From NCBI RefSeq assembly GCF_033708015.1, contig NZ_CP137920.1, positions 2,852,001 through 2,916,000 on the forward strand: a DNA stretch of 64,000 nt. Reading direction: 5' to 3'. The notes under the pieces were generated by a model. It had not been told where the DNA came from. It saw only the letters and a list, made by a program, of their open reading frames with translations, and did not search any database. Below, in pieces: positions 9,788 through 18,472 of this stretch. Positions within the stretch are counted from its first letter, which is position 1. The number at the start of each line of letters is the position of its first letter. The DNA is from Proteus vulgaris. GTDB lineage: Bacteria; Pseudomonadota; Gammaproteobacteria; Enterobacterales; Enterobacteriaceae. The position numbers and the translations under genes are program-made.

Positions 9788-10399
9788 TTATTTAGAAACA
9801 ATAACCATAGCTGGGCGTAATAAACGACCATTTAAGGTATATCCTTTTTGCATAACATCAACCACATGATTAGATTCATGCTCAGGGCTATCAATTAAAG
9901 TCATCGCTTGGTGAACTTCGGGGTTAAATGCCACGTTTTTTTCTTCCACCACTTCGATACCAAATTTACGAACAGCATCTAAAAATGATTTCAACGTTAA
10001 TTCTAACCCTTCAATCATAGGTTTTAATGATTCATTTTCATGATCAGCCGCTGATAAAGCACGCTCTAAATTATCGAGTACAGGCAATAACTCATTAGAA
10101 AACTTTTCAAGTGCAAATTTATGTGCTTTCTCAATATCTTGTTGAGTACGACGACGCACATTTTCAACTTCCGCTAAAGCACGAGCCATGGCTTCACGTT
10201 CTGTTTTTTGTGATTGCTCCAGTTGTTTTTCAAGAGAATCGATACGTGCTAATGCTTCCACTAACTCAGCTTGAGCATTAAAGTCCGCTTGTGCTTCTTC
10301 AGTCATTGTTGGCTCTTGAGACTCATCCATTACAGATCCCATTCCTTCTTTTTCTTTTGAGACTTGCTCTTCATGTACATTTTGTTCTTTACTACTCAT
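9788..10399 (-). CDS. grpE: Nucleotide exchange factor GrpE
   Basis: DnaK co-chaperone that releases ADP. The start is at the ATG beginning MSSKEQ, six bases after GGAG; another ATG two codons upstream is too close to it. The resulting length is 203 residues. A charged N-terminus is followed by a long helix (about 50-110, [20 protein letters not shown]), then the family core [16 protein letters not shown] and the C-terminal beta domain ending [16 protein letters not shown] sigma-32 promoter lies just upstream. nadK is divergent, as in enterobacteria. Confidence 0.97.
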   Translation of the reverse strand: MSSKEQNVHEEQVSKEKEGMGSVMDESQEPTMTEEAQADFNAQAELVEALARIDSLEKQLEQSQKTEREAMARALAEVENVRRRTQQDIEKAHKFALEKFSNELLPVLDNLERALSAADHENESLKPMIEGLELTLKSFLDAVRKFGIEVVEEKNVAFNPEVHQAMTLIDSPEHESNHVVDVMQKGYTLNGRLLRPAMVIVSK

Positions 10400-10446
10400 G
10401 AACATCTCCGCGTAGTTTTGGTATTCATCTTCATATTTAGTTTATT

Positions 10447-10472
10447 ATGGGGATCAATAAACGGGTTTCAAG
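10447..10472 (-). promoter_or_regulatory. Heat-shock (sigma-32) promoter of grpE
   Basis: On the minus strand CTTGAA, 14 bases, CCCCAT matches the sigma-32 consensus CTTGAA-N13/15-CCCCAT exactly. It is about 50 bases upstream of the grpE start. Confidence 0.88.
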
Positions 10473-10499
10473 GAATTGGCGCAAAACGAGGGTAAAAAA

Positions 10500-11399
10500 A
10501 TGCCAGACAATACCGTAACGGAAGAAAAACGCTTTAAATGCATTGGCATTGTTGGTCATCCACGCCACCCTGAAGCAATTTCAACACATGAAATGCTTTA
10601 TCATTGGCTATTGGCTCAAGGCTATGACGTTATTATTGATACACAAGTTGCTCAAGAGCTGAAGCTAGAAAATGCACAAACAGGTGATTTAACACAAGTT
10701 GGCAAAGTTGCCGATCTCGTTATTGTTGTTGGCGGTGATGGCAATATGCTTGGGGCTGCGCGTGTTTTGTCCCGCTATAATATTAAAGTGATTGGTGTCA
10801 ACCGAGGTAATTTAGGCTTTCTGACTGACCTTGACCCTGATAATGCCTTACAGCAATTAACTAATGTGCTGGCTGGACACTATCGTGAAGAAAAACGGTT
10901 TTTACTTGAAGCCCGCGTCTATGCTGAAGGTCAAAGAAATCGCATTGGTACAGCCATCAATGAAGTCGTACTTCATCCTGGTAAAGTTGCTCATATGATC
11001 GAGTTTGAAGTTTACATTGATGATCGCTTTGCTTTCTCTCAACGTTCTGACGGCTTAATTATCGCAACACCAACGGGATCAACAGCCTATTCACTTTCTG
11101 CGGGTGGTCCTATTTTAACGCCAAATCTTGATGCTATTGCGCTTGTGCCTATGTTTCCACATACCTTATCAGCACGTCCTTTAGTTATCAGCAGTGATAG
11201 CCAAATTCGCTTAAAATTCTCACAAACGAATATCGATTATGAAGTCAGTTGCGATAGCCAATTAGTGTTACCCATTAAAGAAGGTGATGAAGTTATTATT
11301 AAAAGAAGTCGTCAAAAACTCAATTTAGTTCACCCGACTGATTACAATTATTTTAACACACTCAGCTCAAAGTTAGGTTGGTCGAAAAAAATGTTCTAA
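10500..11399 (+). CDS. nadK: NAD kinase
   Basis: ATP-NAD kinase making NADP. It has 299 residues from the ATG at 10500, which has GAGGG seven bases upstream; an in-frame TTG at 10476 is less likely. The conserved GGDGNML motif, [12 protein letters not shown] and the [16 protein letters not shown] loop are present. It is followed after about 90 bases by recN, the same order as in E. coli, and is divergent from grpE. Confidence 0.97.
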   Translation: MPDNTVTEEKRFKCIGIVGHPRHPEAISTHEMLYHWLLAQGYDVIIDTQVAQELKLENAQTGDLTQVGKVADLVIVVGGDGNMLGAARVLSRYNIKVIGVNRGNLGFLTDLDPDNALQQLTNVLAGHYREEKRFLLEARVYAEGQRNRIGTAINEVVLHPGKVAHMIEFEVYIDDRFAFSQRSDGLIIATPTGSTAYSLSAGGPILTPNLDAIALVPMFPHTLSARPLVISSDSQIRLKFSQTNIDYEVSCDSQLVLPIKEGDEVIIKRSRQKLNLVHPTDYNYFNTLSSKLGWSKKMF

Positions 11400-11420
11400 T
11401 TTTTGTGCCTCACTACTTTA

Positions 11421-11436
11421 CTGTATAAAAAACCAG
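11421..11436 (+). promoter_or_regulatory. LexA box 1 of recN
   Basis: CTGT-N8-CCAG is one mismatch from the SOS box CTGT-N8-ACAG. It overlaps the -35 of a promoter with TATACT as its -10 (11439-11444). A further degenerate copy, ATGT-N8-ACAG, is at 11461-11476. Confidence 0.7.
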
Positions 11437-11442
11437 TTTATA

Positions 11443-11458
11443 CTGTATGTAATTACAG
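11443..11458 (+). promoter_or_regulatory. LexA box 2 of recN
   Basis: CTGT-ATGTAATT-ACAG matches the LexA consensus ends perfectly and overlaps the -10 element. recN of E. coli also has several tandem SOS boxes, so tight SOS control is expected. Confidence 0.88.
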
Positions 11459-11486
11459 ATATGTTTTTATACACAGGAGAGGCACT

Positions 11487-13148
11487 ATGCTGACTCAATT
11501 AACCATTAGTCATTTTGCCATAGTCCGTGAACTTGAAATCGATTTTTCTGGTGGCATGACCACCATTACAGGCGAAACTGGCGCAGGTAAGTCTATTGCA
11601 ATTGATGCACTGGGTTTATGCTTAGGTAACCGTGGTGATGCTAATATGGTGCGCCCAGGTGCGACTAGAGCCGATTTATGTGCACGATTCTCACTCTCTG
11701 ATACGCCATCAGCACAACGTTGGCTCGAAGAACATCATCTTGATGATCATAACGAATGCCTATTAAGAAGAACTATTTCTGCTGATGGGCGTTCTCGTGG
11801 TTTTATCAACGGCACTTCTGTACCACTTTCACAATTAAGAGAGCTTGGTTCTTTACTTATTCAAATTCATGGCCAGCATGCTCACCAGCAACTTCTAGAG
11901 CCCCGCTATCAAAAACAATTGCTTGATATCTATGCGCATGAACCTACTTTATTAAAAAGCATGAAGTCGGCGTATCAAACATGGCATCAAAGTTGCCAAA
12001 CTTTAGCCGCTTTTCAACAACTCTCTTTAGAACGAGAAGCTAGGCAGCAACTGGTTGATTACCACTTAAAAGAGCTCAATGAATTTCAACCAGTACAAGG
12101 CGAATACCCAGAATTAGATCAAGAATATAAACGTCTTTCTAACTGTGGGCAGTTTTTAACACTAAGTCAAAATAGTTTACAAATTTTAAGTGACAATGAA
12201 GAGCAAAATATTTTAAGTATGCTTAACGTAGCTAAACATGAAATTGCTGAACTGACCTCTATGGAAAGTCAATTCAATTCACTATTAGAGATGTTAGAAG
12301 AAGCAACTATTCAAATTAGTGAAGTGAGTGATGAACTTCGTCATTATAGCGATCGCTTAGAGATGGATCCTAATCGCTTATTTGAAGTAGAAAAGCGCAT
12401 GTCTAAGTATATTAGTTTATCACGTAAACATCGCGTGGCACCGGAAGAACTCTATGATCTTCATCAGCAATTAATTGAAGAGAAGAATGCTCTGCTTCGT
12501 CAAAATGATGATTGTGACGCTTTAATCGAACAAGTCAAAGCTGACCATTTAATTGCGTTGGATGTCGCAAAACAACTGCATCAAGTTCGCCAACAATATG
12601 CAAATGAATTGAGTCAACTTATCACTAACAGTATGCATCAGTTATCCATGCCACATGGTTATTTTACTGTTGATATCTATTTTGATGACAGCTCACTGCA
12701 AATTGATGGTGCTACAAAAGTTGAATTTAATGTCACCACAAACCCAGGACAACCTCATCAAGCGCTTTCCAAGGTGGCTTCAGGCGGTGAATTATCACGC
12801 ATTGCGCTCGCAATCCAAGTGATCACAGCAAAAAAAATGGATACACCCGCACTTATTTTTGATGAAGTCGATGTGGGTATCAGTGGTCCAACAGCGGCTA
12901 TTGTGGGTAAATTGCTGCGCGAGTTAGGCGAGTCAACTCAAGTTATGTGTGTCACTCACTTACCTCAAGTTGCAGGTTGTGGTCATCAACACTATTTCGT
13001 TAATAAAGAGACAAATGGTGAAGAAACAGAAACAACCATGAAACTGTTATCGAAAAAAGAGCGCCTACAAGAGCTCGCTCGTTTATTAGCAGGTAGTGAA
13101 GTCACCAAAAATACCTTAGCAAATGCAAAAGATTTGTTGGCTGCATAA
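11487..13148 (+). CDS. recN: DNA repair ATPase RecN
   Basis: SMC-like protein for double-strand-break repair. It has 553 residues from the ATG at 11487, equal to E. coli RecN, with AGGAGAGG upstream. Walker A is GETGAGKS (near residues 29-36), a central coiled coil spans about 150-370, and the ABC signature [15 protein letters not shown] and Walker [13 protein letters not shown] follow. In-frame codons further upstream (from 11403) run through the LexA-controlled promoter and are not used. Confidence 0.97.
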   Translation: MLTQLTISHFAIVRELEIDFSGGMTTITGETGAGKSIAIDALGLCLGNRGDANMVRPGATRADLCARFSLSDTPSAQRWLEEHHLDDHNECLLRRTISADGRSRGFINGTSVPLSQLRELGSLLIQIHGQHAHQQLLEPRYQKQLLDIYAHEPTLLKSMKSAYQTWHQSCQTLAAFQQLSLEREARQQLVDYHLKELNEFQPVQGEYPELDQEYKRLSNCGQFLTLSQNSLQILSDNEEQNILSMLNVAKHEIAELTSMESQFNSLLEMLEEATIQISEVSDELRHYSDRLEMDPNRLFEVEKRMSKYISLSRKHRVAPEELYDLHQQLIEEKNALLRQNDDCDALIEQVKADHLIALDVAKQLHQVRQQYANELSQLITNSMHQLSMPHGYFTVDIYFDDSSLQIDGATKVEFNVTTNPGQPHQALSKVASGGELSRIALAIQVITAKKMDTPALIFDEVDVGISGPTAAIVGKLLRELGESTQVMCVTHLPQVAGCGHQHYFVNKETNGEETETTMKLLSKKERLQELARLLAGSEVTKNTLANAKDLLAA

Positions 13149-13261
13149 CGATTAACAAACTTTTATTGATATTTAGGGTCATAGGCAGAGCGTGAAAGGT
13201 TTTCAATTGCTGCGTTGTCGATTATCATCGTCACTATGACCCTAAAAGGAATGTAATAACC

Positions 13262-13624
13262 ATGCGTTTTAAACTGTTAAAAGTTACCGCCTTATCTTTA
13301 GTCGTAATGACTTCAGGTTGCTCTATGTTCGAGAGACTGGTTTATCACCCAGATATCAATCAGGGAAATTATTTAACACCAGCCGAAGTCGCAAAAGTTC
13401 AGCAAGGAATGACACAGCAGCAAGTTCAATTTGCCCTTGGTACGCCAATGCTTAAAGATCCTTTCGGAAGTCAGACTTGGTATTATGTTTTCCGTGAAGA
13501 GCCAGGCCATCAAAAAGTACGTCAAGAGACTCTTACGCTGACTTTTGATAGCAATGGCATACTGACTAAAATTGATAAGCAAGGCAATATGCCTAACCTC
13601 TCAGCACCTGAAACAAAATCGTAA
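13262..13624 (+). CDS. bamE: Outer-membrane assembly lipoprotein BamE (SmpA)
   Basis: Subunit of the BAM beta-barrel assembly machine. It has 120 residues with a lipoprotein signal ending in the lipobox VMTSGC (Cys about 20). The BamE core follows: the [18 protein letters not shown] helices and the QFALGTPML / WYYVFRE strands. It sits downstream of recN and is followed by an intrinsic terminator. Confidence 0.96.
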   Translation: MRFKLLKVTALSLVVMTSGCSMFERLVYHPDINQGNYLTPAEVAKVQQGMTQQQVQFALGTPMLKDPFGSQTWYYVFREEPGHQKVRQETLTLTFDSNGILTKIDKQGNMPNLSAPETKS

Positions 13625-13680
13625 TACGATTACAGTGCTAAGAAAACTTAGTTTTGTATAAGATTGGCAAAAACGAATTG

Positions 13681-13718
13681 CACCCCATACGTTAAACTTG
13701 ACGTTGGGGTGTGTTTTT
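13681..13718 (+). terminator. Intrinsic terminator after bamE
   Basis: CACCCCA-ACGT pairs with ACGT-TGGGGTG and is followed by TGTTTTT. It lies about 55 bases after the bamE stop. Confidence 0.8.
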
Positions 13719-13830
13719 ATAAAGAGAAATTGCTTTATAGTCGTGTTGTCTTTTATTGTATCTGTCTGTAATCAAACGAACTATCAGTGCAGTCTATGAT
13801 GCTTCCTTCTATGGGGCAGAAAGCATAATA

Positions 13831-14124
13831 TTAATCTGCTTTTTGTCGTGCTTTCTCAGCACGTTTACGACGCATCTCTTTAGGATCCGCAATTAAAGGT
13901 CGATAAATTTCAACTCTATCACCGTCTCGCACATTATCGCTTAACTTTGCTGGTCGACTATAAATACCCACTTTATTCTTAGTCAAATCAATATCATTAC
14001 AAATCGTTAAGATATTTGAAGCAATAATGGCTTGTTCAACAGTGTCCCCTAACGTTAGTTCAACAGGGATAAGGTACTGTTTATCAGGCAACGCATAGGT
14101 TACCTCTACCCATATTTTAGTCAC
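13831..14124 (-). CDS. rnfH: RnfH family ubiquitin-like protein
   Basis: Small beta-grasp (ubiquitin-fold) protein of 97 residues, family UPF0125/RnfH. Typical features are [18 protein letters not shown] at the N-terminus, [27 protein letters not shown] and a basic tail. Its role in E. coli is unclear. It overlaps the 3' end of ratA by 8 bases, so the two are translationally coupled. Confidence 0.93.
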   Translation of the reverse strand: MTKIWVEVTYALPDKQYLIPVELTLGDTVEQAIIASNILTICNDIDLTKNKVGIYSRPAKLSDNVRDGDRVEIYRPLIADPKEMRRKRAEKARQKAD

Positions 14125-14551
14125 GATAGATCTCTTTCGCTCTGAGAGTAAATGCCTGAACCATATTGTTCGTTAAATCCTTAAAAATACGGCCAAAAGC
14201 CAACTCAATTAATTTATTAGTGAATTCAAAGTCTAGCTGAAATTCTATCTTGCACGCATTATCATCAAGTGCGGTAAATACCCACCCCCCGGTTAACTTA
14301 CGGAAAGGACCATCAACAAGACGCATATCAACACGTTCATTAGTCTTTAAAAAGTTATGGGTAGTAAATGTTTTACTAATTCCCGCTTTAGAGACATTTA
14401 TTGATGCAATCATTTCTTCTGGAGTGCTTTTGATCAGTTTACTTCCAACGCATCCTGGTAGAAAATCAGGATAAGTAAGAACATCATTAACCAGTTTAAA
14501 CATTTGCTCTGTGCTAAAAGGGACAAGAGCAGATCGACTAATCTGAGGCAT
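14117..14551 (-). CDS. ratA: Ribosome-association toxin RatA / coenzyme Q-binding START protein
   Basis: START-domain protein of 144 residues (YfjG, COQ10 family). The N-terminal [21 protein letters not shown], the FLPGCVGS loop and [15 protein letters not shown] strands are characteristic. In E. coli it was reported to block 70S assembly; the COQ10 homologues bind ubiquinone. It is co-transcribed with rnfH and divergent from smpB, the conserved arrangement. Confidence 0.93.
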   Translation of the reverse strand: MPQISRSALVPFSTEQMFKLVNDVLTYPDFLPGCVGSKLIKSTPEEMIASINVSKAGISKTFTTHNFLKTNERVDMRLVDGPFRKLTGGWVFTALDDNACKIEFQLDFEFTNKLIELAFGRIFKDLTNNMVQAFTLRAKEIYRD

Positions 14552-14707
14552 AGTTATTCCTGTACGACAACACTGTGTGTGATCATATCATTGAACAGTG
14601 ACTAATTAAAAATCTAATGGAATATAGCTTAAGTTTTATGCAATTGAAAAGAAAACAGTCGGTTAAATGATTTCTTTCTATTGCTCATACAGTATAATGT
14701 GGACATT

Positions 14708-15190
14708 ATGACAAAGAAAAAATCACACAAACCTGGTTCTGCGACCATAGCGTTAAACAAACGTGCTCGCCATGAATATTTCATTGAAGATGAAATTGAA
14801 GCGGGCTTGGCGCTTCAAGGCTGGGAAGTTAAATCACTGCGTGCAGGAAAAGCCAACATCAGTGATAGCTACGTTGTCATGCGTGACGGTGAAGCTTATC
14901 TTTTTGGTGCAACCATTACTCCTTTAAATGTTGCATCAACTCATGTGGTTTGTGATCCGACACGTACCCGTAAACTATTATTAAAACAACGTGAACTTGA
15001 TAACCTTTATGGTCAAATCAACCGTGATGGTTATACCGTTGTTGCGCTTTCCCTTTATTGGAAAAACGCTTGGTGCAAAATCAAAATTGGCGTTGCAAAG
15101 GGTAAGAAAGATCACGATAAACGTGAAACCATTAAAGATCGTGAGTGGAAATTAGACAAAGCACGTATTATGAAAAATGCTAACCGCTAA
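14708..15190 (+). CDS. smpB: SsrA-binding protein SmpB
   Basis: tmRNA-binding protein required for trans-translation. It has 160 residues from the ATG at 14708 ([11 protein letters not shown]), identical in length to E. coli; nine upstream in-frame codons are not used. The OB-fold core ([22 protein letters not shown]) and the basic C-terminal tail ([11 protein letters not shown]) are intact. Its partner ssrA starts 59 bases after the stop. A TATAAT at 14693-14698 would leave almost no 5' leader. Confidence 0.98.
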   Translation: MTKKKSHKPGSATIALNKRARHEYFIEDEIEAGLALQGWEVKSLRAGKANISDSYVVMRDGEAYLFGATITPLNVASTHVVCDPTRTRKLLLKQRELDNLYGQINRDGYTVVALSLYWKNAWCKIKIGVAKGKKDHDKRETIKDREWKLDKARIMKNANR

Positions 15191-15249
15191 ATTGCGTTAA
15201 GTACTAGCAATTACAAGTATTTTTCTGATATACTCGCTTTCAACAACTT

Positions 15250-15616
15250 GGGGCTGATTCTGGATTCGACGGGATTTGCGAAACCCAAGGTGCATGCCGA
15301 GGGGCGGTTGGCCTCGTAAAAAGCCGCAAAAAAATAGTCGCAAACGACGAAAACAAACTAGCACTAGCAGCTTAATAACCTGCTTAGAGCCCTCTCTCCC
15401 TAGCTTCCGCTCTTAAGACGGGGATCAAGAGAGGTCAAACCCAAAAGAGATCGCGTGGATGCCTAGCTTGGAGTTGAAGCGTTAAATCTAATCAAGCTAG
15501 CTTATTCATGGCGTGTCTGTCCGCAGTGGGTAAGTGAAATCAAAGACTAGACTAAGCATGTAGTGCCGCGGATGTAGAAATTTCGGACGCGGGTTCAACT
15601 CCCGCCAGCTCCACCA
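15250..15616 (+). ncRNA. ssrA: tmRNA (ssrA)
   Basis: Transfer-messenger RNA of 367 bases. The 5' GGGGCTGATTCTGGATTCGA and 3' GGTTCAACTCCCGCCAGCTCCACCA close the tRNA-like end, including an encoded CCA. The resume codon and tag read ANDENKLALAA then TAA (15347-15382), one residue longer than the E. coli ANDENYALAA. A TATACT -10 lies at 15229-15234. The 3' end doubles as the attachment site of the island that follows. Confidence 0.98.
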
Positions 15617-15619
15617 AAT
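15594..15619 (+). other. attL: 3' end of ssrA
   Basis: The T-arm/acceptor end of ssrA (TTCAACTCCCGCCAGC, then TCCACCAAAT) recurs in altered form at 30022-30045. A P4-type integrase starts 160 bases downstream. This is the usual integration target of such integrases; the exact crossover point is not determined. Confidence 0.7.
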
Positions 15620-15647
15620 CTTGACTTAGTGACACTCACTAAATCCT

Positions 15648-15686
15648 AAAAAAGCTTTCAGAATCAATGCTGAAAGCTTTTTTTAT
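15648..15686 (+). terminator. Intrinsic terminator after ssrA (island side)
   Basis: AAAAAGCTTTCAG pairs with CTGAAAGCTTTTT and is followed by more T. It lies 32 bases beyond the tmRNA 3' end, inside the left end of the island. Confidence 0.85.
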
Positions 15687-15779
15687 GGCTTGTAATGTGT
15701 AGTTATACTCGCTGACAATCACTGTTTTTAGTTATATAATTAGTTATATACACACCATATAACTAAAGGACGTATAACT

Positions 15780-16982
15780 ATGGCGCGTACAACTATACCG
15801 TTAACTGACACAAAAATTAAAACAGCCAAGCCCACAGACAAAGAGTACACCCTACAAGACGGTAACGGCCTGTACTTATTGATAAAACCCTCGGGTTCCA
15901 AGATATGGCGATTTAACTACTATCGGCCAATCACTAAGAAAAGAACGCTTGTCAGTTTTGGTAGTTACCCCGCAGTAAGCCTCGCAGATGCCCGACAAAA
16001 AAGAGAAGATGCCAAAGAACTCCTCGCCAAGGGCATAGACCCGCAAGAACATAAACAAGCAGAAGAACAGCGTCTCTTTGAGGAAAAGAACAATACCTTC
16101 AAAAAAATTGCCTGCAGTTGGTTTCAAATAAAATCCAAATCAAACCTGCAAGAAACTACTCTAAAAGATATCTGGCGCTCCCTCGAACTACACGTCTTCC
16201 CTACCGTTGGCAATACCGCCATCACCGAACTTAAAGCACGTCACTTTATCACCGCACTAGAGCCATTAAAGGCACAGGGCAAGCTTGAATCAGTTAAGCG
16301 CGTGGCTCAGCGTATTAATGAGGTCATGTACTACGCGGTTAACGTTGGTTTCCTTGATGCTAACCCAGCGGCTAAAATCACCGCTGCATTTGAAAATCCG
16401 GTTGTCAAAAATCTCCCCGCACTACGGCCTGAACAACTACCAGAACTAATGTCAGCATTACAGGGCGTCAACATCGAGCGTCAAACATACTGTTTACTGC
16501 AATGGCAGCTATTGACCATGACTCGCCCAGCAGAAGCGGCTGAAGCAACATGGGATGAAATAGACACCGACGATAAGTTATGGACTATCCCTGCCTCACG
16601 CATGAAGATGAAACGGGAACACATAATCCCGCTATCACCACAAGCTCTAGCCATTCTTGAAATCATGAAACCTATCAGTGGTCATAGAGAGCACGTATTC
16701 CCAAGCATGAAATCTCCTCATACCAAACCGATGAACAGCCAAACAGTAAATGCCGCCATTAAGCGCGTTGGTTTTGCTGGGCGTCTGGTAGCTCATGGTT
16801 TTCGCTCAATAGCATCAACCGCGTTAAACGAAAAAGGCTTTCCACCTGATGTGATTGAAGCAGCTCTAGCTCATATTGATAGTAATGAGGTTCGACGTGC
16901 TTATAACAGGGCTATCTACTTAGAACAGCGTCGTGAAATGATGGATTGGTGGGGGGAATTTGTGGAAAAATCTAAATTCTAA
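15780..16982 (+). CDS. P4-type tyrosine integrase
   Basis: Site-specific recombinase of 400 residues with the N-terminal DUF4102 arm-binding domain (PLTDTKIKTAKPTDKEYTL, 7-25), a central SAM-like core-binding domain (105-195), and a catalytic domain. The catalytic residues are visible: R249 (TMTRPAE), H339 and R342 (HGFR), H365 and nucleophile Y375 (RAYNRAIYLEQRR). It lies directly inside attL and reads away from ssrA. It should drive integration and excision of the 14.4-kb island. Confidence 0.96.
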   Translation: MARTTIPLTDTKIKTAKPTDKEYTLQDGNGLYLLIKPSGSKIWRFNYYRPITKKRTLVSFGSYPAVSLADARQKREDAKELLAKGIDPQEHKQAEEQRLFEEKNNTFKKIACSWFQIKSKSNLQETTLKDIWRSLELHVFPTVGNTAITELKARHFITALEPLKAQGKLESVKRVAQRINEVMYYAVNVGFLDANPAAKITAAFENPVVKNLPALRPEQLPELMSALQGVNIERQTYCLLQWQLLTMTRPAEAAEATWDEIDTDDKLWTIPASRMKMKREHIIPLSPQALAILEIMKPISGHREHVFPSMKSPHTKPMNSQTVNAAIKRVGFAGRLVAHGFRSIASTALNEKGFPPDVIEAALAHIDSNEVRRAYNRAIYLEQRREMMDWWGEFVEKSKF

Positions 16983-16988
16983 TGTAAT

Positions 16989-17023
16989 AACCTTGCTAGC
17001 AATAACGTCTTACCAGCAAGGTT
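16989..17023. terminator. Hairpin between integrase and HNH gene
   Basis: AACCTTGCT pairs with AGCAAGGTT across a 17-base loop. It lies between the two convergent stops. The T-tracts are weak, so function as a terminator is likely but not certain. Confidence 0.55.
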
Positions 17024-17032
17024 ATATAAAAA

Positions 17033-18205
17033 TTATCCTCGAACCTCTAGCTCTTTAGAAATAAAGTCTTGGTGATATTGGTTCAAAGAGCTTCTATTAT
17101 TAAATATAGAGTCTAGCAAGTTAACGGTTTCATCTATAGTCAAATCTCCTTGTATACGATTACCATTTGCAGACTGCCAACAAACATTGACTCCATTATG
17201 GTAGCCACCTCGTTTCAGGGGATATAAATGCCCTACCTGATATTCAGCTCGGCCATGTACCACATCATTTAACAATGTCAAATAATTTAATCTTTCAAGA
17301 GTTACAGGACACCGAGTGTGATTAAAACCACTGACTAATCCATTTTGATTTAATAATTGAATTACATCTTGAGGAAAATTATCAAAACCAATTAATTCAG
17401 AAAGAAGTTTTCGTTCAACACTCCAGCAATCAGTTAAACTCGCATACTGAAAGTCACCAAAAAGAACCTCCCACCGTTTTGCTCGATTAGTTTTATCTCT
17501 CCCTGTTAAAGCACGATCTGTTTTAAATGTTTTGGTCTTAATTTTGTTTACTATGCTTTGTTGCAAAACACTGTATAATATTGGTCTGACCTTAACCAAC
17601 CAAGATATATCTTCGTTAAAAATCCATACAATATTATCAGGTGTATGAACCCGAGGTTTAGAAGGCTCTAAATAGTCAAACAAAAACTCATAAGGGACAC
17701 TTCTAACTTTAAATAACTGCGTCAAAAACGTTAATGTTATATTTCCAGAGGAAATTTTTTCAATAATATCTTGAATGCAATTTTTAAAAATCAAAACGCA
17801 TTCTTCAAACGTTGAAGCTCGGGGATCATTTCCCGGTATAAACTCTCCTCGAATTGGTTCGAATGAGCCTAATTGTGGCATCAATATTAGCCCAGAAAGC
17901 CATCTGGTTTTCATTTTTGTTGAGCCAACACTTAGATTAGTTAGCTCAATCAAAAAACTAAATCTAATCAAACTATCTAAAGTATTATTTATTATTGATG
18001 ATTCAATTAATAATTGATTAAAATTATTTAATAATATGGCAAGTTCATCATCATTATTATTTATATTAAGCAATAAAAACTGTCTAACTGACGATACAGA
18101 AAACGAAAGTGCTCTTCCCCCACTATGCGAACCTCCAAAAGAGCCCCCTACTGTACGCCGCTCTTCATTTTCTAATGCTACTTTCAGTCGATATTCCAAA
18201 CTCAT
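17033..18205 (-). CDS. HNH endonuclease-like protein beside a DNA methylase
   Basis: Protein of 390 residues, not recognised as a named family. The C-terminal part carries an HNH-like core: C299 (RCPVT), H326 (QVGHLYPLKRGG), N340 (GVNVCWQS) and N349 (ANGNRIQGDLT). The first 290 residues are helical with no motif I can name; a Gly/Ser-rich stretch lies at 20-34. It is co-oriented with and downstream of the methylase/specificity gene (267-base gap containing a hairpin). The pairing suggests the cleaving partner of a restriction system; that is inference. Confidence 0.65.
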   Translation of the reverse strand: MSLEYRLKVALENEERRTVGGSFGGSHSGGRALSFSVSSVRQFLLLNINNNDDELAILLNNFNQLLIESSIINNTLDSLIRFSFLIELTNLSVGSTKMKTRWLSGLILMPQLGSFEPIRGEFIPGNDPRASTFEECVLIFKNCIQDIIEKISSGNITLTFLTQLFKVRSVPYEFLFDYLEPSKPRVHTPDNIVWIFNEDISWLVKVRPILYSVLQQSIVNKIKTKTFKTDRALTGRDKTNRAKRWEVLFGDFQYASLTDCWSVERKLLSELIGFDNFPQDVIQLLNQNGLVSGFNHTRCPVTLERLNYLTLLNDVVHGRAEYQVGHLYPLKRGGYHNGVNVCWQSANGNRIQGDLTIDETVNLLDSIFNNRSSLNQYHQDFISKELEVRG

Positions 18206-18405
18206 AGCTTTAACATCCTTCCGAGGAGTAAAACTATTAAGTTACCTCACTACTGAATTTTTATCCATAAAAAAGAAAAGAGACAGAAACTTTGGTACAT
18301 TATTCACTATAAAAATTTAAATATTCACACTAAGCGCAAGAATAGTAGATTAAAAAACACATAAAGACGTCTAGATAGAGAATAACTCAACCAACTCACT
18401 TGAAA

Positions 18406-18438
18406 AAAACACCACACACAACAATGTGTGGTGTTTTG
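18406..18438. terminator. Hairpin between methylase and HNH genes
   Basis: AACACCACACA pairs with TGTGTGGTGTT, flanked by A-run and T-run. It would end the methylase transcript, so the HNH gene probably has its own promoter in the 200 bases that follow. Confidence 0.7.
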
Positions 18439-18472
18439 TTAGAAACCATGTATTTCAAAGCATAATATAAAA

